In this document: one piece after another, positions 20,004-28,863 of the stretch
Numbering within the stretch: position 1 is the stretch's first letter
Layout: each line of letters starts with the position of its first letter
Origin: an uncultured Candidatus Saccharibacteria bacterium
GTDB lineage: Bacteria; Patescibacteriota; Saccharimonadia; Saccharimonadales; Saccharimonadaceae
Assembly (NCBI GenBank): GCA_934725355.1
Contig: CAKVAO010000001.1
Location: 1-64,000, forward strand
DNA length: 64,000 nucleotides
Direction of reading: 5' to 3'
Program-made: the position numbers and the translations under genes
The notes under the pieces: generated by a model
The model's database searches: none
What the model saw: only the letters and a program-made list of their open reading frames with translations
Told to the model about the DNA's origin: nothing

Positions 20004-21749
20004 TTAACGCTCTAGATCCTTGCTATATAGCTCACGATAGAAGTCACAAGATTTAAGAAGTTGTCTATGTGTTCCTTCGGCAATAATTTTACCACCATCA
20101 AGCACGAAGATACGATCAGAATCAACGATAGTAGACAGACGGTGTGCCACAATTAGGATAGTATATTCGCCTTGCATGTTAGCAATCGCCTGTTGTATTT
20201 CAGCTTGCGTTTCATTATCCAAGGCACTTGTCGCTTCGTCAAACAGAATTATCTCTGTCTTCTTGAGTAGAGCCCGCGCAATAGCCAGTCTTTGCCGTTG
20301 TCCGCCCGACAAGATCACACCATTTTCGCCTACCATAGTATCGTACTGATCCGGTAACGACATGATATAGTCATCAATGCACGCAGCCTTACAGACAGCA
20401 CGCAGCTGTTTCATACTAGCTTTCGGCTTGGCGAGCAACAAATTATCTTTGATTGAAAAATTGAAAATATATGGATTTTGAGTAATAACCGACATATTAT
20501 TGCGTATGGAATCGCGCGTTAGAGTTTCAATTTCATGTCCATCCAACAGTACTTCACCTGAACCCGTGTGATACATGCGGGTTATCAGGTTAAATATCGT
20601 AGTCTTACCCGCACCGCTACGGCCCACAAAGGCTACTCGTTCGTTGGGCTTAACGTGAAAATCAACGCCCTTTAGTACTTCTCGATCTGGCTCATAGCCA
20701 AAGTGGACATCCTTAAAAGTTATGTCACCTTCTAGCTTAGGCAGTTTAACTTCGCCAAACTGTTCTTTCTTAAATTCCTTGTCACCAATAATGCCATATA
20801 CACGATTAGCCGCCAGGGCAAAATATTTGTTCTGCTCTGTGATACTAACCAGCCCGGTCAGTAAATCACGCACCCGGTTACGGAAGTTATATACAATCAC
20901 GAAAGTCGGTATAGTTAGCAAGCCCCAAGAATACAGGGCACAACCTAATATAATAAATACTAGATCCATAGCCATATTAGCTTCGTTGCCAGCCAGCATA
21001 TAACGTCGACCAATATCCATCACTCGCATTGCCGCATCAGACGAGTCTTTAATGCGTTGACGCGTCTGAGCCAGTAGATTATCCGTAGCGTTTAGCATTT
21101 TAGCGTCTTTTACACCACGAACTATCTCGTTAACCAAGCCCGACTGCTTCTCGTGAATTTTCTTGAACTCTTTACGCGCCAAAACCTGACGATGTATACG
21201 CACACGATTAATACCTAGCGAAATGAGTGCTGTTACCACAGCCCAAACGAACAAATATTTATTCAAGAAGAATATCGACACTAAAACGCCAACGTTTCCC
21301 GTTACCCTAGACATATGCGCCGAGTAGTCCGAGAAGATTGTCGACATTTCCGAGGTGTCCTGACTTAGCCTGTCGATAAATACACCCGAAGAAGTTCTAT
21401 CAATGCTGCTGGTTTCAATCCTCAACATCTCGCGCGCCACAGCAGTTTGCAAGTTTAGCATGGTTGAACGATAAATTCGCTGATATAGCATGCCGCCGAT
21501 CCACGACGACAAATAGCCCACGCAATCGATTATCGCCACGGCTATAGCTGCATAAATCAGTTGTTGTATCGCGCCATCCGTCAAGTACAAGATTAGCCAT
21601 GCCGACACAATAGGAGCTGCAACACCCACACCAATCATAATGATGCGAGTAATAATATAGCCAGCTAACTTCCATTTGCTATCTTTTAGATACGGCCAGG
21701 TCTGCTTCAGCAGACTCCACATTTCACTGCGATCAACTTTCTTACTCAT
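20004..21749 (-). CDS. ABC transporter, fused permease and ATPase (type IV exporter half)
   Basis: 581 aa. Six-helix transmembrane domain (about 20-310), then an ATPase domain with Walker A GRSGAGKT, signature LSGGQRQRLAIARALL, Walker B IILFDEATSALD and the switch His in VAHRLSTI. A half-transporter of the MsbA/lipid or peptide exporter type that would act as a homodimer, since no second half gene is nearby. The substrate is not predictable. The -10 TATAGT (21763-21758) with TTGCAA 16 nt upstream ends 8 nt before the ATG. Confidence 0.93.
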   Translation of the reverse strand: MSKKVDRSEMWSLLKQTWPYLKDSKWKLAGYIITRIIMIGVGVAAPIVSAWLILYLTDGAIQQLIYAAIAVAIIDCVGYLSSWIGGMLYQRIYRSTMLNLQTAVAREMLRIETSSIDRTSSGVFIDRLSQDTSEMSTIFSDYSAHMSRVTGNVGVLVSIFFLNKYLFVWAVVTALISLGINRVRIHRQVLARKEFKKIHEKQSGLVNEIVRGVKDAKMLNATDNLLAQTRQRIKDSSDAAMRVMDIGRRYMLAGNEANMAMDLVFIILGCALYSWGLLTIPTFVIVYNFRNRVRDLLTGLVSITEQNKYFALAANRVYGIIGDKEFKKEQFGEVKLPKLEGDITFKDVHFGYEPDREVLKGVDFHVKPNERVAFVGRSGAGKTTIFNLITRMYHTGSGEVLLDGHEIETLTRDSIRNNMSVITQNPYIFNFSIKDNLLLAKPKASMKQLRAVCKAACIDDYIMSLPDQYDTMVGENGVILSGGQRQRLAIARALLKKTEIILFDEATSALDNETQAEIQQAIANMQGEYTILIVAHRLSTIVDSDRIFVLDGGKIIAEGTHRQLLKSCDFYRELYSKDLER

Positions 21750-21757
21750 ATAGCACC

Positions 21758-21785
21758 ACTATATAGTAAAAATGCACACTTGCAA
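21758..21785 (-). promoter_or_regulatory. ABC transporter promoter
   Basis: Minus strand: TTGCAA (21785-21780), 16 nt, TATAGT (21763-21758), then 8 nt to the ATG. Confidence 0.4.
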
Positions 21786-21860
21786 AGTGTTGACATTTAT
21801 TGTGCTATACACATTATGTACATATGGCGGCGTATTTGATATAATATGCATAGTTAAGTT

Positions 21861-21886
21861 AAAAGCGCCGATTACTCGGCGCTTTT
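21861..21886 (-). terminator. thrS terminator
   Basis: AAAAGCGCCG/CGGCGCTTTT perfect 10-bp stem with a 6-nt loop, 24 nt past the thrS stop. Confidence 0.75.
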
Positions 21887-21909
21887 AGTTGTTTTATTCG
21901 CTTTAATTG

Positions 21910-23736
21910 CTACAGCGTTGAAACTTTCAAACGCTCATCGTGTTCACGTTTGATAGCGTCAACTAGCTCGTTGACTGTAAAGGTTGCCTTTTCATTCGTA
22001 CCTTCACCAACTAGATCTTGGCGAATGCGAACACCAACCTTACCAGACTCCGCCTCACGGTCGCCAAGCACTACTACGTATGGCACTTTGTAGGCAACAG
22101 CAGCCCGCACCTTCTTGCCAATCGTATTGTTGCTGTCGTCAACAGTGAAACGAATGCGCGCCTTGTGTGCTGCTGACGTCAAATCGTCTAGCAGTTTATC
22201 AATCGTCGGATCATCCTTTACCTTAACAATACGTAGCTGCTCTGGGGCATTCCAGACTGGGAATTTACCTGCCGTATGCTCGATGTAAACCGATAGAAAA
22301 CGCTCAATTGAGCCTAATAGCGCGCAGTGAATCATCACCGGTTGGCCTTTACCGCCATCCTCTGTCGTATACTCTAGATGGAAGCGCTCTGGCTGTACAA
22401 AGTCTAGCTGGGCTGTCGCTAGCTGGTGCTCACGACCTAGGGCATCAGTTGCCATAAAGTCAATCTTTGGACCATAGAAGGCTGCCTCGCCCTCCTGCTC
22501 GTAATAATCTAGACCAAGCTTTAACACTGCCGCCTTTAGCTGTTTCTGCGTCGACTCCCACAACTCGTCCGACCCTAAGTAGTGATCAGAATCGTCACGG
22601 TAGCTCAAGCGCACCCTCAGCTTCATGTCGACTAGCGCATATAATTTTTGGACACAGTCTAGTAGGTTGGCAATTTCCGACTCAATCTGGTCTGGGCGCA
22701 CAAAATCGTGCGAGTCATCCTGTGTAAGTGCACGAACACGGCTCAAACCGCCTAGCTCGCCGGACTTTTCATCGCGATAATCAGTTGTGGTCTCTAGGTA
22801 GCGCTGTGGCATATCCCGATAAGAACGCGTGCGGCTAGTGAAAATGCGTGTGTGGTGTGGGCAATTCATCGGCTTGAGCACAAAATTATCGCTAGTTTCC
22901 TGTGATTTGACTAGAAATAGCTCGTCTCCAAACTTAGCCCAGTGTCCAGAGGCCTCATATAACTCCTTCTTAGTCATATTAGGTGTCCAGACCTTTTGAA
23001 AGCCAATATCCTCACGCAATTCGTTCGATACTTTTGCTAATTCTTCACGCAGCACTGTACCACGTGGGGTAAAGATCGGCAGACCGGCACCCACCATATC
23101 GCTAGTCACGTACAGATCAAGCTCCTTACCTAATTTACGATGGTCGCGTTGCTTTGCCTCTTCCTGACGTTTTAGATAATTGTTTAGCTCAGCCTTATCA
23201 GCAAAAGCCACGCCATAAACACGTTGCATCATTGGACGTGTCTCGTCGCCGCGCCAGTAAGCACCTGCAATCCTAGTTAGCTTAAAGGCATCAGCCGGAA
23301 TTTCACTAGTATTCGCTACGTGACCGCCTCGGCAAAGATCAGTAAAATCGCCGTTCGTATAGAAGGTCATGTGGTTATGGTCGGACGACTCTTCCTTACC
23401 TGATACTTTCGTGGTGCCGTTTTGTTTGAAATCTTCGATTAGTTCTAGCTTGTACGGCTGATTGTTATCCTTCGCCCACTGCTCAGCCTCTACAACAGTC
23501 TTAGTTGCCACGGTAAAATCCTGCTTCTCAGCAATAATTTTACGCATTTCTGCTTCGATTTTAGGCAAATCTTCGTTGACTAAATGCTGGTCGCCTAAAT
23601 CCATATCGTAATAAAAGCCATCTTCAATGGCTGGTCCAACGCCCAGTTTGACATCGTTGCCATATAGGCGCTTCACAGCAGCTGCTAGTACGTGCGCAAG
23701 ACTATGACGTACTTTATTCATATTTTCTTGATTCAT
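21910..23736 (-). CDS. thrS: Threonyl-tRNA synthetase lacking the TGS domain
   Basis: Charges tRNA-Thr. 608 aa. The protein begins directly at the second (editing) N-domain (MNQENMNKVRHSLAHVLAAAV); the usual ubiquitin-like TGS domain of about 60 residues is absent. The editing site is kept (CRGGH). Class II motifs and zinc ligands are visible: MNCPHH, the DDSHDF region and MIHCALLGSIERF. The C-terminal anticodon-binding domain is complete. The start is fixed by TGC-TATAAT ending 6 nt before the ATG, so a longer form with TGS is excluded. Confidence 0.95.
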   Translation of the reverse strand: MNQENMNKVRHSLAHVLAAAVKRLYGNDVKLGVGPAIEDGFYYDMDLGDQHLVNEDLPKIEAEMRKIIAEKQDFTVATKTVVEAEQWAKDNNQPYKLELIEDFKQNGTTKVSGKEESSDHNHMTFYTNGDFTDLCRGGHVANTSEIPADAFKLTRIAGAYWRGDETRPMMQRVYGVAFADKAELNNYLKRQEEAKQRDHRKLGKELDLYVTSDMVGAGLPIFTPRGTVLREELAKVSNELREDIGFQKVWTPNMTKKELYEASGHWAKFGDELFLVKSQETSDNFVLKPMNCPHHTRIFTSRTRSYRDMPQRYLETTTDYRDEKSGELGGLSRVRALTQDDSHDFVRPDQIESEIANLLDCVQKLYALVDMKLRVRLSYRDDSDHYLGSDELWESTQKQLKAAVLKLGLDYYEQEGEAAFYGPKIDFMATDALGREHQLATAQLDFVQPERFHLEYTTEDGGKGQPVMIHCALLGSIERFLSVYIEHTAGKFPVWNAPEQLRIVKVKDDPTIDKLLDDLTSAAHKARIRFTVDDSNNTIGKKVRAAVAYKVPYVVVLGDREAESGKVGVRIRQDLVGEGTNEKATFTVNELVDAIKREHDERLKVSTL

Positions 23737-23742
23737 GCTTAT

Positions 23743-23751
23743 ATTATAGCA
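23743..23751 (-). promoter_or_regulatory. thrS extended -10, leaderless type
   Basis: Minus-strand TGC-TATAAT, 6 nt before the ATG at 23736. It lies right after the tRNA-Val terminator. Confidence 0.6.
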
Positions 23752-23753
23752 CT

Positions 23754-23775
23754 AAAAAACCCCGTTACTACGGGG
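23754..23775 (-). terminator. tRNA-Val terminator
   Basis: CCCCGT-agta-ACGGGG stem followed by TTTTTT on the minus strand, 22 nt past the tRNA CCA. Confidence 0.85.
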
Positions 23776-23796
23776 CATAGAGTTCCATAATGTCTC

Positions 23797-23873
23797 TGGT
23801 GGGTCGAAAGAGTCTCGAACTCCTGACCTCGTCCACGTCAAGGACGCGCTCTAGCCAACTGAGCTACCGACCC
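23797..23873 (-). tRNA. tRNA-Val (GAC)
   Basis: Acceptor GGGTCGG (5') with TCGACCC (3'), anticodon loop TTGACGT giving GAC, encoded CCA at 23799-23797. Confidence 0.96.
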
Positions 23874-23898
23874 ATGAGACTGGTTATATATTAGCAGT

Positions 23899-24159
23899 TT
23901 ATTTTAACTTAATCAAGTCTTCCCATTGATAGAGGTCGTCGCACGGATTAATAATATCTAGACGACGGCGGATATAGTTCAATTCTTCAATAGGAGAATC
24001 AACGTGACTGATAGCCTCGAGCAAGGCAACTTTATCGGGGTTATAGCCAACCTTGCTACTCATGTAGCTGCCTGCCGCGTGCGCCATATCTAGTAGCTGG
24101 TTATTGGTTAGTCGCCGCGCCGCATCTACAATGTCTTTGTAATAGCCGTCTCTATTCAT
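23899..24159 (-). CDS. Hypothetical 86-aa helical protein
   Basis: No family recognised. Predicted mostly helical and charged, with no membrane segment (MNRDGYYKDIVDAARRLTNN... ending WEDLIKLK). It follows the pilin-like gene by 13 nt, in the same direction, and precedes tRNA-Val. Possibly cotranscribed with the pilin-like gene; role unknown. Confidence 0.6.
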   Translation of the reverse strand: MNRDGYYKDIVDAARRLTNNQLLDMAHAAGSYMSSKVGYNPDKVALLEAISHVDSPIEELNYIRRRLDIINPCDDLYQWEDLIKLK

Positions 24160-24172
24160 TGCTATCAGCGTA

Positions 24173-24742
24173 TTAATTCTCGCCTACACTTTGGCAATAG
24201 CCCTGAGCCTTGCCATCAGTCCTATCCTGATTAGGATCACCCGATTCGAGGCGAGTTAAGACAGCCGCCGAACGCTCGCCGGATTCTTCAATCATAGCTT
24301 TTGAATCATTCGCCGAGCCATCGCCATTGACCCGTGTAACACCATCGGTTTTACAACGATAACCACTACAGACCAAGATCTGATCATAGTCAAGCTGACC
24401 ACCGTGCATTAGCCCCGTGGCAGTTGTAGCACATGCACGACTACTACCACTAATACGCACAGATAATGAACTGCCACTAGAAAAATCGTTTAAATATTTA
24501 CGTAGATCACTCGGGTCACTCAAAATATTTGATGGATCGTTGGCATAAAACTTCGATACCGCATTAGCCACCGCCGCCACATCATCCTTGCGAGCGTTAT
24601 CACGTGCATTGCGCTGAAACGCCGGTAAAACTAGAAATACTGATAGAAAAATTAATGCGCCCAGTGCCAACACTAGGCCGACCTCAACAATTGTGAACCC
24701 CTCTACTCTATTACTATTTTTGTTTATCTTTTGACTAGTCAT
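24173..24742 (-). CDS. Type IV pilin-like protein (orphan)
   Basis: 189 aa. Class III prepilin leader: about 15 polar/basic residues, then G-FTIVEVGLVLALGALIFL with Glu at position +5, followed by a helix. Cleavage and N-methylation by the PilD of this window are expected. The helix region (FLVLPAFQRNARDNARKDDVAAVANAV) closely resembles that of the major pilin at 35317-35865, so the two are paralogues, about 11 kb apart. Three or more cysteines occur in the C-terminal half. An extended -10 (TGG-TAGAAT) ends 9 nt before the ATG. Confidence 0.88.
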   Translation of the reverse strand: MTSQKINKNSNRVEGFTIVEVGLVLALGALIFLSVFLVLPAFQRNARDNARKDDVAAVANAVSKFYANDPSNILSDPSDLRKYLNDFSSGSSLSVRISGSSRACATTATGLMHGGQLDYDQILVCSGYRCKTDGVTRVNGDGSANDSKAMIEESGERSAAVLTRLESGDPNQDRTDGKAQGYCQSVGEN

Positions 24743-24781
24743 AATAGCCTTATTCTACCATAAATAGCTTTTACACACATA

Positions 24782-24791
24782 GTTTTCCACA
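24782..24791 (+). promoter_or_regulatory. DnaA-box-like 10-mer, copy 2
   Basis: GTTTTCCACA, 65 bp upstream of the -35 of the structured RNA at 24892. Flanks identical to copy 3 over 12 bases. Confidence 0.3.
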
Positions 24792-24856
24792 GATATTTCA
24801 CTCTGTTTTACATCACTTTATGCATCTTGTGATATATCATGTATAGTAGTACATAG

Positions 24857-24885
24857 TTGACGCCGAATCACGCTTTTGTTATAAT
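24857..24885 (+). promoter_or_regulatory. Promoter of a structured RNA
   Basis: -35 TTGACG (24857-24862), 17 nt, extended -10 TGT-TATAAT (ends 24885). A near-consensus promoter with no plus-strand protein gene behind it. Predicted +1 at 24892. Confidence 0.7.
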
Positions 24886-24891
24886 AAAAAA

Positions 24892-25123
24892 GGTTTATGA
24901 AGAAGCAACCACAGCTCAGAACTAAAGGTTCTCGGCTAGCACAGTTCCACATTTACTTTGAAGGCTTGTAAACAGCTCGAAATAAACCATAGCAACTGCG
25001 AGAGCCATGGTTTATCTTGATCTCACATCTCCCCTTAGATCAAGAAGTATCTCAGGAACGTCAAAAAACTAGAAGATAAAGTTTACCCGCCCCAGCAGGA
25101 GAAATCCTAAAGTGGCGGGTTTT
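24892..25123 (+). ncRNA. Predicted structured RNA of about 230 nt
   Basis: Lies between a consensus promoter and an intrinsic terminator, with no long ORF. Hairpins in order: AGAAC/GTTCT (24918-24932); ATAAACCAT/ATGGTTTAT (24982-24990 with 25007-25015); CTTGATCT/AGATCAAG (25016-25023 with 25037-25044), whose 13-nt loop contains CTCCCCTT, complementary to Shine-Dalgarno sequences; and the terminator. The first seven bases GGTTTAT could instead pair with ATAAACC at 24982-24988, giving two exclusive folds. A 24-codon ORF (24897-24971, MKKQPQLRTK...) begins 5 nt from the predicted start, so a dual-function RNA is possible. It does not match 6S, SRP or other families I know. Confidence 0.55.
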
Positions 25124-25124
25124 A
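25085..25124 (+). terminator. Terminator of the structured RNA
   Basis: ACCCGCC (25085-25091) with GGCGGGT (25114-25120), inner AGGA-GAAA-TCCT hairpin, then TTTT. On the other strand it may also end the glycosyltransferase transcript. Confidence 0.65.
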
Positions 25125-25141
25125 GTTTGGCTATCTATCGA

Positions 25142-26791
25142 CTATTTATTAGTCTTCTTTACGGCTTTTTCAGTAACATCAAATTTAACAAGGTAATGTC
25201 CAGTTAATAGCTTCCACTGTGCTACGTATGCAGACATCGACGTGTAGACAATCGCCGTAACTGGCATTAGCACCCATTGTAAAATCATAAAGATATTGCG
25301 CGTCTTCTTGTAGCGCTTAGGGCGCGGTGGCAGTAACGACAGTGAAGTTATCACAGTTACAAATAACCCTATCACAGCAATCTTTTGTACATATGACACA
25401 ATTAATGGTAAGTCGTTCGCAATAATACTGTTATGTGCGGCGATTGGATTTAGGAATATCGGCGCAAAGGCACCAAAACCAACAATTGGCGCCATACAAG
25501 CTTGAGACACATGCCCTTCTAGTAGGCGGCCAAATCGCCCCAGTAAGTCCGACTTCGGGCACTTGCAGTCCTTTTTCAGCCCCATAGTTGCTACATAAGC
25601 AACATCTGACGCGCCATACGCCCAACGCCGCAATTGAATAAACTGCGCTTTTAGCGTTTTCTTAAACGTGTCTGACAGCACCGCATCTTGACCAATGCCA
25701 ATCCTTAGCGGTACTACACGGTAATGTCCGTCAAAGAAGAAGTAGCTGCGCCAGTACTGGTGACCGTCTTCGACGATCGTACGCTTTGACCAAAAGCCCA
25801 TCTGCTCTAGCGCCCATAGTCCCTGAGCATGTGAAGCAAAATTACGCAGTATATTTGGTCGCATCGACGAAATAACGTTCCAGAACGAGTTAGAAGTCGC
25901 CACGACACGCATTGGCGCCGGCACGTCCCATAGATTGTTATTAAACAGACAAATCGGCTGGAAGGCTACTTGCTGGCGGTCCGGGGTGATAATCCACTCA
26001 TAAGTCAAATAAGCAAAATATTTCTTGTCTGGGCGGTTGTCCGAATCCATGCTGGTGACAATGACATTTTTCAGATCAATGTGATGGCGACGTATGTACT
26101 TCACTAGCTCGTGGCCAGCGTAGACCAAATTTGCACCCTTACCAACCACTTCATCCGGCAAATCAGCTGGATGCTCGACAAAAATGAGATCACGAAAGAC
26201 GCCAGTCCAATGTTTTTTAATCTGCTCTACCGTCTTGAGTGCCGCTGCGCCACCACGCTGTTCATAGGCAATTACAACAATTAAGTTGTGAGCGATATCG
26301 TAGTCAGCCTCGGATAAGTTTTTTAGTGTTGACCCCAGTATTTCATAGCTTTCATTATAAAAAGCAACCATGCAAACATTGATTGTCTGCTTGGCAGTCG
26401 GATAATCCGCCTTGTGTTCTGCTAAATTCTGCAATACTCGCAGGTGCTCCGGTAGCTTGTAATCCGCCCGCCGTGTCTTGGCGTCTAGCTGTTCGTACTC
26501 TTTTAGAGACTTAATCGGATGGCTTAGATCAGCTAAACGCTTCGCCCAATCAACTCGCTCACTCTTCATAAGACTGCGGCGGCCCTGAATTGTCCGATAG
26601 GCCGTACCAAAAGCTCGCACAAACATAATAATCACCAGCACTAGAATATAGATTGCTGCAATGGTTGGACTAAGCAGGCTAAGAACAATCAATAGTACAA
26701 CCGCGCCAATCGACAACATGCCTGGCAACATCTCGAAAAAGCGATATAGTTTAGTACGTTTTCCGAGGGGTATCTCGATATCTGTCATCAC
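25142..26791 (-). CDS. Membrane GT2-family glycosyltransferase
   Basis: 549 aa. Two N-terminal transmembrane helices (about 25-65), a cytoplasmic GT-A domain and two or more C-terminal helices. Catalytic signatures of processive family-2 enzymes: VTSMDSDNRPD (DxD), TIVEDGHQYWRSYF (acceptor Asp) and QLRRWAYGASD (Q-x-x-RW). A synthase or polymerase of surface polysaccharide is likely. The product cannot be named. It is the second gene of a pair with the 150-aa membrane protein, 9 nt apart. Confidence 0.88.
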   Translation of the reverse strand: MMTDIEIPLGKRTKLYRFFEMLPGMLSIGAVVLLIVLSLLSPTIAAIYILVLVIIMFVRAFGTAYRTIQGRRSLMKSERVDWAKRLADLSHPIKSLKEYEQLDAKTRRADYKLPEHLRVLQNLAEHKADYPTAKQTINVCMVAFYNESYEILGSTLKNLSEADYDIAHNLIVVIAYEQRGGAAALKTVEQIKKHWTGVFRDLIFVEHPADLPDEVVGKGANLVYAGHELVKYIRRHHIDLKNVIVTSMDSDNRPDKKYFAYLTYEWIITPDRQQVAFQPICLFNNNLWDVPAPMRVVATSNSFWNVISSMRPNILRNFASHAQGLWALEQMGFWSKRTIVEDGHQYWRSYFFFDGHYRVVPLRIGIGQDAVLSDTFKKTLKAQFIQLRRWAYGASDVAYVATMGLKKDCKCPKSDLLGRFGRLLEGHVSQACMAPIVGFGAFAPIFLNPIAAHNSIIANDLPLIVSYVQKIAVIGLFVTVITSLSLLPPRPKRYKKTRNIFMILQWVLMPVTAIVYTSMSAYVAQWKLLTGHYLVKFDVTEKAVKKTNK

Positions 26792-26800
26792 TAAGCTCCG

Positions 26801-27241
26801 TTAGACTGCTGCAGCCTTTAAGATAAAGGCACTGCTTAGTACTACTACCACTAGTCCAACCAGTACCATTAGCCATAGCCAGCATAGCGCCAATTGACGA
26901 CCACGTGCTGCGAGCAGCTTTAGTGCTACTGCGACATTAATAATAAAGAAGACAATAGGCAAAGTCACAAAGTTAAACACATAATACCAGGGCTTCTCAA
27001 ACCGCCCAACCGGGTCGGCGGCGCCAATCAAATCCCAATGCGTTTTAATCGTAAGACCTGGCTGAATATGTACAATAGTAATAATAAACAGCACCAACAT
27101 CTGAATAAAGCTAATCAAGACGAGACATACAAAGAACTTGCTGTGTATTGCGTCCTGTGCAGCAGCTTTAGTTTCAGCTAAATACCGGTGCTTGTTGGGC
27201 ATATTGCGCGCCTCTCGCTCTGTAATCTTAGGTTTTGCCAT
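26801..27241 (-). CDS. Hypothetical membrane protein next to the glycosyltransferase
   Basis: 146 aa from the ATG at 27241 (MAKPKITEREARNMPNKHRY); a TTG four codons upstream is less likely. Three transmembrane helices (about 35-58, 90-112, 118-142) follow a basic cytoplasmic start. No family recognised. It is the first gene of a two-gene unit with the GT2 enzyme, so it may be an accessory subunit for glycan synthesis or export. Confidence 0.65.
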   Translation of the reverse strand: MAKPKITEREARNMPNKHRYLAETKAAAQDAIHSKFFVCLVLISFIQMLVLFIITIVHIQPGLTIKTHWDLIGAADPVGRFEKPWYYVFNFVTLPIVFFIINVAVALKLLAARGRQLALCWLWLMVLVGLVVVVLSSAFILKAAAV

Positions 27242-27258
27242 AATTTCATTCAATAAAT

Positions 27259-27332
27259 TGGTGCGGGTGCGGAGAGTCGAACTCCGGTCTCAACCTTGGG
27301 AAGGTTATATACTACCGCTGTACTACACCCGC
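27259..27332 (-). tRNA. tRNA-Gly (CCC)
   Basis: Acceptor GCGGGTG with CACCCGC, anticodon loop TTCCCAA giving CCC, encoded CCA. Confidence 0.95.
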
Positions 27333-27348
27333 AAATTAGATAATGTTC

Positions 27349-27425
27349 TGGAGCCACCTTGGGGATTCGAACCCCAGACCCCCGCTTTACGAAAGCGATG
27401 CTCTAGCCAACTGAGCTAAGGTGGC
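27349..27425 (-). tRNA. tRNA-Thr (CGT)
   Basis: Acceptor GCCACCT with AGGTGGC, anticodon loop TTCGTAA giving CGT, encoded CCA. It lies 16 nt upstream of tRNA-Gly and is probably cotranscribed with it. Confidence 0.95.
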
Positions 27426-27470
27426 GCTATTTATATTATAGCATAGCGTAGCGGCGTTTTGCTGATTCTA

Positions 27471-27498
27471 GTAAATAAATACCACCCTAACGGGTGGT
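27471..27498 (-). terminator. tRNA-Asp terminator
   Basis: ACCACCC-taac-GGGTGGT stem, followed on the minus strand by ATTTATTTAC, 12 nt past tRNA-Asp. Confidence 0.65.
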
Positions 27499-27509
27499 AA
27501 ATAATTTCC

Positions 27510-27586
27510 TGGCGCGCTCGACCAGACTCGAACTGGCGGTCTTCGCCGTGACAGGGCGACGTGTTAACCAACTGCACCACGAGCGC
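27510..27586 (-). tRNA. tRNA-Asp (GTC)
   Basis: Acceptor GCGCTCG with CGAGCGC, anticodon loop CTGTCAC giving GTC, encoded CCA. Confidence 0.96.
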
Positions 27587-27731
27587 ATCAGCTACAACTT
27601 AATATATCAAATTTTCGATAGCATTGCAAGGAAATCCGCTAAATTTAGCTAGCTGATTAGCATTTGCCTCGTGGTAGTGCAAAACACACCGTCATATGGC
27701 AGTCTATGGCAACCAAGGCAGTCGACGACAA

Positions 27732-28853
27732 TTATTTGTTATTCTTCTTGGTCGCCTGCTCGCTTGGTATATTAATGTATTCTTTGATCTTGCCGTCTTT
27801 TTGTAGCTTGTTAAAGTCAGAAGTGAACTGTTTTAGCTTGATAGTAATCAGCAAATAATTCATTTGCTCACCATCGTCAGAGTTAGTGATACCAATACGC
27901 TTAGCAATATAATAATAGTAATCCCCGTTTTCCAGCTTCACTTGGATCGGTTTAGTGATTTCACCATCTTTAACCTGCTTTACTGCGCTCAGTACGTCGG
28001 TTGGGTCATTAGTATTGTTCACACTGACTGCAGTTGGCGTCGCCTCAGCCTTGTCTTCGTCATCACTATACTTCGCTGCTACCGCCACAAAATCCTCATT
28101 CTTTAGCGCCGCCTGCACCTTCTGTAATTTCTGTCTGGCTGCTGTATCAATTTGGTATGCAACCTTCTTTTCGAGCAATTGACCCTTTACTACCATTGCA
28201 TATTCATCACGCGTCCAACCATAGTAATCCTTTAGTGTTGCTAGTAGCTCTTCGTTACTAGACTTTTCAGCCTTTAGATGTTGTTCAATAAATTTGTTCG
28301 CGTCATCATCGGTCACCGTGATGTTCTTTTCTTTGGCTAGTTTTGCTGCATAAGCCTCACGCTCTACAGATTTAAGCTCTATGCGCTTATAATAATTTAG
28401 TTCATTACGACCTTCGTTGCTATTAAAATCGCGACGTTCTTGGTATCTATAGTAATGCACGTCTGAGCGAATGCGACGCAGGTAAGAATCGTAGCGTACA
28501 TTATAGCCGTCTACTTGTGCAACTGGCAACGGCACAACGCGTGTTACGCTGTAATACAAATCATCTAGCGACTGCGAGCGATACAACTGCCAACCAACCA
28601 CACTGCTAAAAATCGCAACTGCCACTAACAAGATAATCAGTGCGCGGACAATCAGCTTTTTGCGCGACACTTGCACTGGATACTTAAACTTTTTACCCTG
28701 AGCTAATATTTCAGCTCGATGTTCTGAAATATTGTCATTGGTAATATAAATAGACTGCGCCTTACGCTGAGCATTCTTAATAATCTTATCCGACTTCTTC
28801 GCCTTGTCCGCTAACGCCGCTGTCTTCGCAGCAATTTTATCCTTAATCGACAT
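27732..28853 (-). CDS. SurA/PrsA-like membrane-anchored peptidyl-prolyl isomerase
   Basis: 373 aa. A cytoplasmic basic start of about 65 residues, one transmembrane helix (about 68-90), then a helical SurA-N-like chaperone domain (EAYAAKLAKEKNITVTDDDANKFIEQHL) and a C-terminal parvulin-like part (FVAVAAKYSDDEDKAEA ... VKDGEITKPIQVKLENGDYYYYIAKRIG). The parvulin core is divergent, so isomerase activity is uncertain. It would assist folding of exported proteins such as the lectin protein. It is coupled to the upstream PH-domain gene (10 nt apart). Confidence 0.82.
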   Translation of the reverse strand: MSIKDKIAAKTAALADKAKKSDKIIKNAQRKAQSIYITNDNISEHRAEILAQGKKFKYPVQVSRKKLIVRALIILLVAVAIFSSVVGWQLYRSQSLDDLYYSVTRVVPLPVAQVDGYNVRYDSYLRRIRSDVHYYRYQERRDFNSNEGRNELNYYKRIELKSVEREAYAAKLAKEKNITVTDDDANKFIEQHLKAEKSSNEELLATLKDYYGWTRDEYAMVVKGQLLEKKVAYQIDTAARQKLQKVQAALKNEDFVAVAAKYSDDEDKAEATPTAVSVNNTNDPTDVLSAVKQVKDGEITKPIQVKLENGDYYYYIAKRIGITNSDDGEQMNYLLITIKLKQFTSDFNKLQKDGKIKEYINIPSEQATKKNNK

Positions 28854-28863
28854 TATTCCTCAA

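Noticed and set aside
27138..27419. 93-codon plus-strand ORF
   Set aside because: It runs through two tRNA genes on the other strand.
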